A stretch of DNA of 64,000 bases from Saitoella complicata NRRL Y-17804 (Eukaryota > Ascomycota > Saitoellomycetes > Saitoellales > Saitoellaceae), in the NCBI RefSeq assembly GCF_001661265.1, contig NW_017567006.1, positions 124,001-188,000 of the forward strand. The letters run 5' to 3'. Position 1 is the stretch's first letter; every line of letters starts with the position of its first letter. Below are positions 12,025 through 21,703 of the stretch, in pieces. A program made the position numbers and the translations under genes. Under the pieces are notes generated by a model. That model searched no databases and had not been told where the DNA came from. It saw nothing but the letters and a program-made list of their open reading frames with translations.

Positions 12025-12512
12025 ACGTCTCTCGCTCCGCCAAAGGAAATGTACTAGACTGTTAATACCACGATTATCGCTGCAAAAAAGACTAAGATAG
12101 GGGGAATTGTTCTTTCTTGGGCGTGATCAAATATTTTGCTTTTGTTGTTTGCTGTTTGCTTATTATACAAATCTTTTAATCCTTGATTGCTGTTTGTCGT
12201 AAGTGAAGTGCCGATCATGAGTGCATTGTCCAGAGTGAACCTGCAGCCGAGTGATATGATAATGGCATTGTTTCTGGATGTAGAGCAGACTTGAAGTGAA
12301 GTACGGATGCTGTGTCCCTATTGGGCCATGTACAACCTCACGCCTTCCACATCTCTACTTGACCGTCTGCACATGACCGTAGGGCAAGCTGAATGTATAC
12401 ATGTAGGTATGTAGTTGTAAGCATATGGTATATGTCCATTGAGGCATGATACAGCTTCTATTGAATTTTATGGACTCGATCCTTCCATCCATTCAGTCCT
12501 TCGACTGAGCTT
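12025..12512. other. Intergenic between convergent alpha-tubulin and acetyltransferase genes
   Basis: 488 bp of AT-richer 3'-flank sequence (for example TTTTGCTTTTGTTGTTTGC near 12131). It should hold both polyadenylation regions. No gene seen. Confidence 0.4.
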
Positions 12513-13975
12513 CTATCTCCTCAACCGTAGCAACATCGCATTCTTACACACATCACTCCCCTCCTCCACAAACTTATCATAAAAATCCACAATAAAAGCT
12601 TCTGGCTTAAACCCAAACCTTTGATACATCACCATCGCCGGATTATCCGCTCTAACATGCAACGTAACATCCACGCCCACCTCCTTCCCCAATCTCTCAA
12701 CTAAATACCATACCATGAATTTTCCGATTCCGGCTCGGTCCCAGTTGGGGCGGGTTCCGACGTAGGATATGTACCCCTCGGGGGTCGCGAATGCGCAGCC
12801 GACTAGGAGGGAGCGGTAGAGGGCTACCACGCCTATGCCGGAGTCGAGGGAGAGGTAATCTGTTAATTCGATGCCGGGCCAGAAGAGGGATTGGAGGAGT
12901 GCGTTGGCTTGGGAGAGGTGCGCGCGGGAGAAGGGGAGGTAATCGATTGGGGAGGGTGGGGGGATGGGAACTGAGGGTGTGGGGTTTGTGCGGAGTAGGA
13001 GTTCTTGGAGGTGGAAGAGCTGGGGTGGGGTGGAGGTTGTGTCGCGGAGGATTAGTGACCCCCGCGGGCGACTGATGCCGTGGAGACGCGAGAGGAAGGA
13101 GTTTTCGTAGGGTGTTCGCGTGATGGCGTGGCATTCATCGATGCGTTCTTGTGAGTGTGGGGTGGGGTGAACTCCGCTCTCGAACGTCTCGCGAACGGCG
13201 GCGGGGAGGTCGAAGGGAGATATGAATGGCTGAGCTCTGAACATACGCCGGAGGATCGTCTCGATTGAGAACGGTGGTGTTGGATTTGGTAGAGAGGCCT
13301 TGCGCTATAGTCACGCTTAGCAAGGCATTTCATCACAGGACGAAAAATAGTCACCTTCCGTAGCAGAATCTTCCTCCGCAACCTCCGCATAGCAGGACTT
13401 CTCTCTTGTTCTTTCCATGACACCAAATCCACCAAGCTCTGTATACCAGCCTCGTTCAACGCTGTACGACGGCGTCTCTTCGAAAGGCCCGGGGTTTGGG
13501 TTCGGTTTTTGTGTCTGGTACCGGACTCAAACTCAGATCCGGAGTCTGAGTCGAGGTCATCATAGGTTTTCACGTTCTGGGCGATTCTTTGGCGTTTTCG
13601 ACGTGATTCAGATTGTTCATCGTACTCCGAGACTTCATCATCTTCGGGTGCCTCTAGGATATGAGGTGCGGGAGAAGGATGAAAGCCGTCGCCAATTTCG
13701 TCGTCGAGTGGGAGTTGAGGTGGGCTGCTGCCAGGGTTGACGGCGAGGGCTTGATGCTCAAAGTAAGTTGGCTACACAGATGTTTAGCATTCCACTTAGC
13801 AAGACGTTACGGCGTAGCGTACCTCTAGAACGACGTTGAGGACCTCCTCGAAGTCGATCTGGTTTTCTGGACTGACACGACATTTCCGCAGGAATTTTCT
13901 TAGTGCTTTCAGTGGCTTTAGGTCGCTCTTGCTCTTTTTGATCGGAGTGGAGACTCCGGATGATGCTTGATCCAT
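12513..13975 (-). CDS. GNAT acetyltransferase, KAT14/CSRP2BP-like
   Basis: Three exons, 13823-13975, 13355-13771 and 12513-13298, join in phase to 451 residues. The C-terminal GNAT domain carries ISYVGTRPNWDRAGIGKFM (the acetyl-CoA loop R-x-x-G-x-G/A as RAGIGK), then VTLHVRADNPAMVMYQRFGF and IVDFYDKFVEEGSDVCKNA ending in LRLRR. This tail matches the animal KAT14 (CSRP2BP) tail closely in wording and order (NPAMLLYQKFGFK, DFYDKY, LRLRR). In animals KAT14 is a histone acetyltransferase subunit of the ATAC complex. The N-terminal third is different: Lys-rich, then an acidic/Arg-rich, likely nuclear segment (SRRKRQR). Whether the fungal protein acts on histones is inference. The start is the first ATG of exon 1. 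Confidence 0.82.
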
Positions 13976-14264
13976 TCAAAGGGTCGGTTGAGTGCTGTGT
14001 TTTGGGGAACTACGTTACTCGTTCGTCCTCGGTCCCTGTAACATAGACTCACAAACGTGGGAATATGTGAAGCACCATAGATTTACAAGAGGAAAAATCA
14101 CTGTATATGTACCAAAACCTTTTTTAAGAAGGGAAACCTATCAAATGCCTAACGCCGGGACACCCATAAACGTCATATCAAACCCACTATCGTCACAAAT
14201 CACCAGCAATCTTAATAGACAGAGACCCAGAAGCATCACTGCTTCAGCAGTTACTGTCCTCCGC

Positions 14265-14625
14265 CTAGTTGCCATTACCAGCAGGCGCCTGCTTACCGGC
14301 GCCCGCAGGCAAAGGAACGTCACTGAAGTCATCCTGAGAGACGGCCTTAATGGAGTACCAGTCTATATACCGCATATTAGCCAAAGCGCTGGAAACAAGC
14401 ACCCACAAAGAGAAACGTACAAGCTGAGGCGACAAACGCCAACAACACGCCGCCAGTAATCAAGTTACCCATGACGTAGGGCTTACGAGCATTTCTCATC
14501 AGCACTGCTGAGCTCTGGTCTTGCGCGTAGAGTCTTTGGTGCTTGGGAGGGAGGATCCTGTACAAGGAGTATCAGAGCTGTACTATGCAACGATCTCGAA
14601 AGGAGACAGACTTGTTGCTGGTCAT
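14265..14625 (-). CDS. COA3: COA3, cytochrome c oxidase assembly factor 3
   Basis: Coa3 is a small single-span inner-membrane protein that, with Cox14, controls Cox1 translation and early complex IV assembly. Exons 14612-14625, 14421-14557 and 14265-14362 give 82 residues, near the 85 of yeast. The core reads MRNARKPYVMGNLITGGVLL, a membrane helix, then AYWYSIKAVSQDDFSDVPLP across intron 2; the 'YxxxIKAVxQDDFxDV' block is typical of Coa3. Intron 2 has a GTACGT donor and a GCTAAT branch and is secure. Intron 1 is inferred: the second exon has no in-frame ATG and a stop just upstream, and GTCTGT..TACAG (54 nt) is the only pair I found that restores phase. The first five codons are therefore less certain. 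It is head-to-head with PTA1. Confidence 0.82.
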
Positions 14626-14798
14626 TTTATTTTTGGTGTGGAGGTTTGTTGTGTGGATTGTGATTTGGTCATGCTCCTCGACCTGGCCCAGGGCTGCCAG
14701 GCACGGCCGTACAGACTCGGTACAACACCAAAGGGTTCTTGCTCCTTCCCCTTGAGCATATAGGAGAGCGGGTCTTCCGGACATCTAGATAGGTCAAC
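14626..14798. promoter_or_regulatory. Bidirectional promoter COA3 / PTA1
   Basis: 173 bp between two divergent ATGs, so both basal promoters and leaders must overlap or sit back to back. No TATA element is obvious. Confidence 0.5.
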
Positions 14799-16967
14799 AT
14801 GTCGGATACAGCACTCCCTGTCGCCGACCAAATCACCCAGCTCAACGCAGCCCGCGAAATCTCCGACCGGGACCCCGCATTCTATCCCACAATCGTCGAA
14901 GGAATCCTTCCAATAGCCGTCAAACCAGAAATCGAGCTCCGGAGATGGATAGCAGAGTACCTTTCCAATGCATTTGCTTCGCCAAAGTTGGATGATGGGG
15001 CCAAATTGAGTTTGGGATTGAAGTGTCTTAAGACGCTACAAGCATTCGTAAATGAAGATGATACCGTATTGTTGAAGAGTTCGATTCAGGCGTGTGCGTC
15101 TATATATCATATTGTGTTTGGGTATATATGCACAAATGGCAAGGAGGACGCCAGGTCATGGAAGATCATGACCGCAATTAAATCCAGAGTTCTGAGATTG
15201 TGGGATGAGGGAGCGGAGGGTGTACGAATCTGCTGTGTCAAATTCGTGCAGCGAGTCGTTTTCGTGCAAACTCCTGGCGCAAAAGACCCCCGACTGGCCA
15301 ATAAGTCCGATATCTCATTGAGCCACGTCCCATTGACTCACCCAGTCCTGAAATACGTGAACCTGGAAGCCGAAGGACAAGGCCTCCTTGACCGCCTCCT
15401 CGACGTCTTCCATGACAGGCCTCCCAACCCCATCCTCATCACCGCAACCCTCAACGCCGTCGCCATCCTCGCGCGAACTCGAGCGACTATCTCATCCAAG
15501 ATCATCCTCACCATCCTGGCACAACGAACAACAGATCTTGTGAGTGATGAGAACGACGTCGTTAAGGCGAGACTTCAGGTCCGGTGTATCGACAAAGCCA
15601 TCAAAGTACTCTTCACAAATCTTTTGCGCACGAATTCGGCGGGACAGCATGCGCTTCGTCTTCAACAATATCTCAGCGAACAGGCGGCACGGCCGAGACC
15701 GCCCGTTGTTGGTGAAGACCTTTCGCGGAAACGTGCGGCGGCTGCGGCGGAATTCGAGGATCCCGTCGTTAAGAGGGCGAGGATGGCGGATGACTACACA
15801 CCAACCCCACCCCTCCCCAACCCCACCACTACACCCGCCCCTATCCTCACCCAACCCCCAGCACCCGCCCCACCATCAGGCCCAATGTCCCTAGCCCAAT
15901 TCTTCACTCTCGACCCACCAAACCCACTACAAAGCTTCGACGTATCGACGCTCCCAACGGAACTGGTAATCCAGATGGCAATTGGTGGGTTGGCTGCTGT
16001 TGATGGTGGGATGATGGAGGAGGCGGTGCAAGCGTTGAGAGTGAAGTATGTCGCATTGCAGCAGAATCCGGCACTACTTCTCGGACCTGGTGCCGCCGCT
16101 TCTGGTATGACGGCTCCACCAGCTCCTATTCAGGAATCTCAGGCGGCGCAGGAGGAGGCTGTGGAGGAACAGCCAGAGTTTACGATGGCGAGGTTTGAGA
16201 TGCCGAGGCCGGCTGCGTTGGGGCCTGCGGAGGTTGCGCAGCAGTTCGCTGGGGCTGTTGAGCGGATTTTGGGATCTGTTGTTACCACCTCCTCGGCAGC
16301 CACTGCTACCAAAGCTCAAGCCGGTATTGACCGTATGGCTGCCACATCCTGGGACAAAGAAAGTTGGGTACAATTATTGAGTCGGCTCAGTACCCGCGGG
16401 CTTTCTATCATCGATTTCTCGGAAGTCAAGACGGAGGGACAGGGGAGTTTGGCGGATTATGTTAGGGAGAGGTTGTTTCAGTATGTTATGACGGAGTTTA
16501 GGGAGAAGATTGATATCGCGGTTGCGTGGTTGACGGAGGAGTGGTACCACGACAAAATGATGCTCAAAGAAAAGAAGGAAACTTGGCAGCCGCAGTATGA
16601 GAAGTGGGCATCGAGGGTGATCGAGTCAATGATTCCCTATCTGGAAGCGAAAGATAAGATCTTCCTACGCCTGGTGTCGGAACTACCGGAGCTCACGACG
16701 GGTATGGTACAGAGTCTTAGGGCTTTGTGTCTTGATCCGGATAAGACGAAGTTGGGGTTTATGGCGTTGGGGTATCTGATTATGTTGAGACCGCCGATTC
16801 GGGGAACGTGTTTGGATCTTGTGGAGGAGTTGTGCAGGGAGAAGCATAAGGAGATTATGACCCCGCTGGAGAGGATATTGAAGAAGTGGAGGCCGGAGGC
16901 GTTGCAAGTCGAGACCGACGGTGAACAGCCTGCACCGGCGGTTGAGGCTGCGCAGGTCACCGCGTGA
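14799..16967 (+). CDS. PTA1: Pta1/symplekin, cleavage and polyadenylation factor subunit
   Basis: Pta1 (symplekin) is the scaffold of the cleavage and polyadenylation factor, linking the phosphatase and nuclease modules in pre-mRNA 3' end formation and snoRNA termination. The single exon encodes 722 residues (yeast has 785). The first 330 residues form an all-helical, HEAT-like domain typical of symplekin: ELRRWIAEYLSNAFASPKL, RVLRLWDEGAEGVRICCVKF, VQRVVFVQTPGAKDPR, HPVLKYVNLEAEGQGLLDRL. A Lys/Arg patch (SRKRAAAAAEFEDPVVKRAR) and a Pro-rich linker follow, then a C-terminal helical part with RLVSELPELTTGMVQSL, resembling the Pta1 C-terminal repeats. It shares a short promoter with COA3. Confidence 0.87.
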   Translation: MSDTALPVADQITQLNAAREISDRDPAFYPTIVEGILPIAVKPEIELRRWIAEYLSNAFASPKLDDGAKLSLGLKCLKTLQAFVNEDDTVLLKSSIQACASIYHIVFGYICTNGKEDARSWKIMTAIKSRVLRLWDEGAEGVRICCVKFVQRVVFVQTPGAKDPRLANKSDISLSHVPLTHPVLKYVNLEAEGQGLLDRLLDVFHDRPPNPILITATLNAVAILARTRATISSKIILTILAQRTTDLVSDENDVVKARLQVRCIDKAIKVLFTNLLRTNSAGQHALRLQQYLSEQAARPRPPVVGEDLSRKRAAAAAEFEDPVVKRARMADDYTPTPPLPNPTTTPAPILTQPPAPAPPSGPMSLAQFFTLDPPNPLQSFDVSTLPTELVIQMAIGGLAAVDGGMMEEAVQALRVKYVALQQNPALLLGPGAAASGMTAPPAPIQESQAAQEEAVEEQPEFTMARFEMPRPAALGPAEVAQQFAGAVERILGSVVTTSSAATATKAQAGIDRMAATSWDKESWVQLLSRLSTRGLSIIDFSEVKTEGQGSLADYVRERLFQYVMTEFREKIDIAVAWLTEEWYHDKMMLKEKKETWQPQYEKWASRVIESMIPYLEAKDKIFLRLVSELPELTTGMVQSLRALCLDPDKTKLGFMALGYLIMLRPPIRGTCLDLVEELCREKHKEIMTPLERILKKWRPEALQVETDGEQPAPAVEAAQVTA

Positions 16968-17237
16968 GGTAAAAGGGTGGAAGAGAACGTTCTGAGCATA
17001 CAGGATAGTATAGGCGTTTTTGATCTTTTTCTTAAAAGTCTTTGTTTTAAGTGGTTTAGATTAAGGCACCATCGACGGCCCGCACATTTGGCTGCTGCCA
17101 GGGTCCAAATTCCGTCACTAAAGTTCATATCAATAAGCTCCGCCATCCGTCGTATCCAGACATTAACCAGACGACAATTTTTGGCTCCGTATACTCTTAT
17201 TGGCCGTTCTACCTCAACTGGTAATTTACTTGCTGTG

Positions 17238-18282
17238 ATGTCGACACCGTCGGAAGATTCGAATGCTGGCGCTGCGCCTGGGGCTGAGGACCTCCGGTCG
17301 CAATTGAATGCGCTGAGGGAGGACATTGCTGGGCGGGAGGCTGAAATCAATAAGTTGGAGCAGGTAAATGCGCCTTGTTTTGGTTGTCTGTGCGCTCGTG
17401 CTGACGTGTTGTGTGTAGGTCCGCAAGAGGCTTACGGGTCTTGGCCTACCCCCGAAAGTTGCCGCCTCCGCTTCGCCAGCCGGTCAACGGAGCGCTTCGA
17501 CAGGACGAGTCATCGATACTTTACAACGGGAGATTGACGCTCTTCGACACTCGCTCGATGCTGAGCGGAATTCGCTACAGGCTGAGCGTGCTAAGGTTGA
17601 TGCACTAACGCACAAAGTCGATAATGCGGAAGAGACAGTTGACCGGCTACGAATGGAGAACCAAAACCTGACTGCTATCGTCAGCCGGAAGGATCGAACC
17701 TTGACGGAGGAGACTGTGGTTCGGAAGGAGCTGGAGAAGTCGGTTGATAAGATGAAGTCTGAAAGAACGGCCCTGAAAGAGGAGGTCGCCCAAAAGGAGA
17801 AAGCATTGACCGAGTCAATTACGAGAGTAGACACTGAAGTCGCTCGGAGAGAAAAGGCTGAGGCAGAGTATGCGACATTGCAGGAAGAGTTTGCACGGTT
17901 ACGGACGAAGACGAAGGAGGACCTAGAAGGGTTGGCAACGAGTGTTGCGACCCTGAAGAAGCAGCGAGAAGAGGATGCGGTAGCATCGAAAGCAGCAGCT
18001 GAGAAATTTGAACAACTGGCGAAGGGCATTGAAGAGGAACGGGAAGCAGGGAAGAAGCTGCGCGAAGCGTTGGAGGTAAAACAGAAAGAGCACGCAGAGC
18101 ACTTATCCGCGGCCGTCGAGGAGTTGAAGCAAGCAAACGAAGAGGAAGCCAAGGAGCTACTACAGGCTACCGAAGTTGCTGAAGAAGCACGCATAGAAGT
18201 CGCCGCGCTGAACAGCAAGATCCGAGCCGCAGCATCATTGGAGAGAGGACAGACAAATGGGACAACGGAAGAGGCGCAATGA
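17238..18282 (+). CDS. Coiled-coil protein, She3-domain-like
   Basis: Two exons, 17238-17363 and 17419-18282, encode 329 residues. Apart from the disordered first 20 residues and a short basic loop (GLGLPPKVAASASPAGQRSA), it is one long, highly charged coiled coil with heptads up to the end. The order 'short coil, Ser-rich loop with STGRVIDTLQREIDALRHSL, long coil with LTAIVSRKDRTLTEE' is like the filamentous-ascomycete proteins annotated with the She3 domain; in budding yeast She3 links She2-bound ASH1 mRNA to myosin Myo4. Coiled coils resemble one another by composition, so this assignment is tentative. The chosen start is MSTPSEDSNAGAA; an in-frame ATG 261 bp upstream is open but reads as leader. 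Confidence 0.6.
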
Positions 18283-18496
18283 ACCTGGACATGGAATACT
18301 GATGAGGAAAACGATGGGTATAGAGTGCAGGTCGCTTTTTATACATTTTGGGGATAAGCTTTTTGCTATTGGTGGCCCTGGCATACGGGATGTACGGCAG
18401 TGTGCGGGGAAAGTGTTATGAGGAAATACGTCAATGATGTAGTGAACAATACAACGTCGCTGGATCCTGTCGAAAGGGTCTCACAAGTCTTGATTC

Positions 18497-19273
18497 ATGA
18501 TGCGTTTAACGTCCAAATCACTGCAATGCCTAGAACGATTACGAAGTTATAAGCCTCCGTCGGATACATATCCCAATACTCCCAGGCTCCGAGCAGCAGT
18601 CCTATTACTTTTGTTCGGTGGCAAGGAAGGCGAGCTTCGTGTACTTCTCACCGTACGTGCCAGAAATATGAGAACATTCTCTGGAGATGCAGCACTTCCT
18701 GGAGGTTTGTCCCATAGGCCTCGGTACGTGTTTATGTGACTGACTCGTCGGACAGGTCGTGTTGACGAAGGAGAGACGATATGGCAAGCCGCTTTAAGAG
18801 AAGCTCATGAAGAGATTGCCTTGTTACCCGATTCGGCTATGGAGAAACTCACCTTGCTGCCTCCATACCTTTCGCGGAATCACCTGGTAGTAACACCCTG
18901 TGTTGCATTTTGGCCAGCAGACAACGGACGGCCGAACTTCCGGCTTAACGAGGCCGAAGTAAGCAAAATATTCTCTGTCCCGTTCGAGGACTTCCTGAGC
19001 GGCAGGGAAGGGTGGTATGACCCTCTTTCTCACACGACGTGGAATGGTGAGAACTTTCCGTTGCATCAGTTTGGGGGAGGTGGGGAAGGGCGCGTTTGGG
19101 GTTTGACGGCACGGATGATGATTGATGCTGCGAGAATTGCGTACGGGGCGGAGCCTGACTTTCCAGTTGGGCTGGTGAGAGCGAAGGGCGGTATAGGGGA
19201 TCAGGAGGAGTTCATATGGAGAGGATTGGAGTGGGCAAAGAAGAACAAGCCAAGCAGGAAAGGACAACTATGA
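18497..19273 (+). CDS. Nudix hydrolase, CoA-diphosphatase type
   Basis: Two exons, 18497-18704 and 18756-19273, encode 241 residues. The join creates the Nudix box GRVDEGETIWQAALREAHEE IAL, which fits G-x5-E-x7-RE-x-x-EE but has Ala where the final conserved Gly is usual. Upstream, LRVLLTVRARNMRTFSGDAALPGG matches the peroxisomal/mitochondrial coenzyme A diphosphatase group (Pcd1, NUDT7/8; 'H.GEVAFPGG' region), with SGDAALPGG here. Such enzymes cut CoA or oxidised CoA to phosphopantetheine and 3',5'-ADP. The intron splits the box at its first Gly. I see no clear C-terminal peroxisomal SKL (the end is KGQL). Substrate is inferred from the family only. Confidence 0.82.
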
Positions 19274-19513
19274 TGTAAGAGCAGTTCGACAGAGAATTGT
19301 GAACCTGTAGACCGCTACGTGAGCAAAGAAATCGGGAACATTTCAAGAAAACAACACCGTGTCCAAAGAAAGAGTCCTGGTCATAAATATCCATCCCAAG
19401 AAGATATCGTAAACAAAAACACTTAAAGTGAGGAACGCCAACACGTTTTCCTACCAAACACTTGTCCAGAAAACCTTCCGTCTCCACAACCATCCATGGC
19501 CATTTCATACCTT

Positions 19514-21703
19514 TCATAGTGCAAGAGACTCCGCCTGCAAGAGGTCAATGTCGTACTCCAACGCCTGCTCCACTACGTTCCTCCACTCATCAACAGAATC
19601 AGCACTCCCATCCTTCGAATGACTCCCAGCACTCCCATTGAACGCAAATGCTTCGTCCTCGACCTCCTGCATGTACACTGACCTACGCTTCGGTGCGGCG
19701 AGCACAGCGGCAGTGTTAATCTCTACCTTCGCACGCGGAACGAACCCCAAAATCGGCATCGGGACGTTCTCGACGGCAGTGCTGGGACCGTGCTCCGTAG
19801 CAGGTGTCTCCGCCGTCATCACGAACGAAGATCCATCTGAGCCAGAGCTAGCACTAAGTGCCGGCAACCCCGGCGAGCGCTCACCCGAGGCCTGCGACAC
19901 CGTCAAAATACCCAACCCAGTCGGCGGGCGGTAGCTCTTAGGGTGCGCGGGCAACGAGGGCAACAACGGCGACCCCACCCTCGGCGGTGGAACAGGCGGC
20001 GGAGGGAAACTTGGTGGTGTGCGCGGCGACGACTTGTACGGCAACACGCGGTCACCGTTCCCGGTCGGCTTCTCCTTGATCGTGTTGTGTGCGCTAGGTC
20101 CGGGAGAGATGAGCGTAAATGCATCTTGCTTGACACTCGGTGAAGTCTTCTCGTGTCCGAGACTAGAGAACAAAGTCGTCAAATCCAACGACCGCTTCGA
20201 ACGGAGTTTAGACCCCGGGCGCTCCATATCCGGCGAAGAGTGTGGCGAGGAACCCTTACTGCGCGTAGTGAACGCCTGAAGTGACTGCAACGAACGCTTC
20301 GCCTTCAAGAATGTACCTTGAAGGGGTGATGTCTGTGCGGGTGGGACACAAGTGAAGTCCTCGACGACCGGTGGGAGATTGATTTTCCTCCTCGAAGCAA
20401 TATTGACACGAGGCGAGACCGATCCAGCATTGAAGTCAGGGAAGTACTGCTCAAGCGGCGAACTCGGAGTCTTGTTCCACGTTGAGGTTGTACGGAGCGA
20501 CGACGACGAACTCTTCTTCGCCAACCTCCCCGTACCCGACACCGCAGGGCTAGGCGGCCCACTCAGACTCGACGCGGAATAAAACCCAAGCGAAGACGCC
20601 GTCCCGCGACGCTCGAAGGGGTTGAAGTTCGTCGGGAGAGCGAAGGGGATGTGTTGCCCATACACATTAATCGCAAACTCGATCTCGACCTTCTTCATCC
20701 CTCCAGGTCTTCCACTCCAGGTAGCGACATCAACCTCCAACGCAACACGGAATTTGTACACACGGGTGATATTCCTCAAATTGATGGTTTGTTCGACGTT
20801 CATCGGGACATCGAACGTGACCTCGGCCTGCCCCTCAGATCTGTCGTCGGAGGTAACTGCGTACGGCAAGTGATACTCCGTAACATTCCTCGCTGAATCA
20901 GCCTGTGTCGTCAACACACACGTCAACGTCAAATTAAAATTCCGCACAAGAATATGTCCAGGATCATATGCTAACAACAACCTATGCGACCCACGATCCG
21001 AACTCGGTGTCAACGACGGCGGGTGTGCCAAACAAATGAAGGCACCCTCGACACCACCGTAGACTTGGATCTCCTTCTCGACAACTGGTTCGAGTGGGTT
21101 CATTCGGGGTGGTTTGATCAGGACCGGGATAACCTCTTTTTGTTTTTTGGCGATGGACATCAATTTGTTGCGGTAGCATATTGCCTTAACAACATATGAT
21201 ACGGCTGCACGATCCGTCCTCAGTGTTGGGGGGAGCATGAGTGAGGGAAGCGTGAAGGTGAACGGCATCGTATGAAGCTCCCCAATCGCCAAGGGCCTTA
21301 GTCCAGCTGATCCAGGATCAGCAGAGACAGGATGCAACATAATCTCATGCGCAACAAACTCAACCTCCTTACTCCCCGCCTTACTCATCCCCCTCAACTG
21401 CACCTTAACAGCAACATCCGCAGCTTTGGGGTTAAAAGCTCCCACCAAATCCACATTCACAATACCCGTGATTTCCTCGTCGAGGGTGAACGAGGGTTTG
21501 TCGAGGTAAATGTTGCAGTTTGGCATGTCGAGGAGTTTGCCTTTGGTGTCGGTAAGGCGGGAGCGGGCTTCGGTGAACATGTTTGTGCGGATGGACGGGG
21601 CGGGGGATGGGGCGCGAAGGTGTTTGGCACCGGAGGGCATTCTTTTAAGGGAGGGTTGATCTCTCATGGTGGAGGCCTTGATCTGCTGATAGCCGATGGT
21701 CAT
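19514..21703 (-). CDS. Arrestin-fold protein (alpha-arrestin-like)
   Basis: One exon, 729 residues. Residues about 60-370 form a two-lobed arrestin fold: PNCNIYLDKPSFTLDEEITG opens the N-lobe, then VKVQLRGMSKAG, GELHTMPFTFTLPSLMLPPT, AAVSYVVKAICYRN, and in the C-lobe VNVEQTINLRNITRVYKFRV-like strands ending near GQHIPFALPTNF. Alpha-arrestins adapt Rsp5-type ubiquitin ligases to membrane transporters for endocytosis. The long tail is Ser/Pro-rich and basic, with poly-Pro (PPSFPPPPVPPPR). I do not find a PPxY motif, which most Rsp5 adaptors have. An internal ATG at 21669 (MRDQPSLKRMPSG) is an alternative start. Related fungal proteins are annotated 'arrestin N-terminal domain'. Confidence 0.78.
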   Translation of the reverse strand: MTIGYQQIKASTMRDQPSLKRMPSGAKHLRAPSPAPSIRTNMFTEARSRLTDTKGKLLDMPNCNIYLDKPSFTLDEEITGIVNVDLVGAFNPKAADVAVKVQLRGMSKAGSKEVEFVAHEIMLHPVSADPGSAGLRPLAIGELHTMPFTFTLPSLMLPPTLRTDRAAVSYVVKAICYRNKLMSIAKKQKEVIPVLIKPPRMNPLEPVVEKEIQVYGGVEGAFICLAHPPSLTPSSDRGSHRLLLAYDPGHILVRNFNLTLTCVLTTQADSARNVTEYHLPYAVTSDDRSEGQAEVTFDVPMNVEQTINLRNITRVYKFRVALEVDVATWSGRPGGMKKVEIEFAINVYGQHIPFALPTNFNPFERRGTASSLGFYSASSLSGPPSPAVSGTGRLAKKSSSSSLRTTSTWNKTPSSPLEQYFPDFNAGSVSPRVNIASRRKINLPPVVEDFTCVPPAQTSPLQGTFLKAKRSLQSLQAFTTRSKGSSPHSSPDMERPGSKLRSKRSLDLTTLFSSLGHEKTSPSVKQDAFTLISPGPSAHNTIKEKPTGNGDRVLPYKSSPRTPPSFPPPPVPPPRVGSPLLPSLPAHPKSYRPPTGLGILTVSQASGERSPGLPALSASSGSDGSSFVMTAETPATEHGPSTAVENVPMPILGFVPRAKVEINTAAVLAAPKRRSVYMQEVEDEAFAFNGSAGSHSKDGSADSVDEWRNVVEQALEYDIDLLQAESLAL

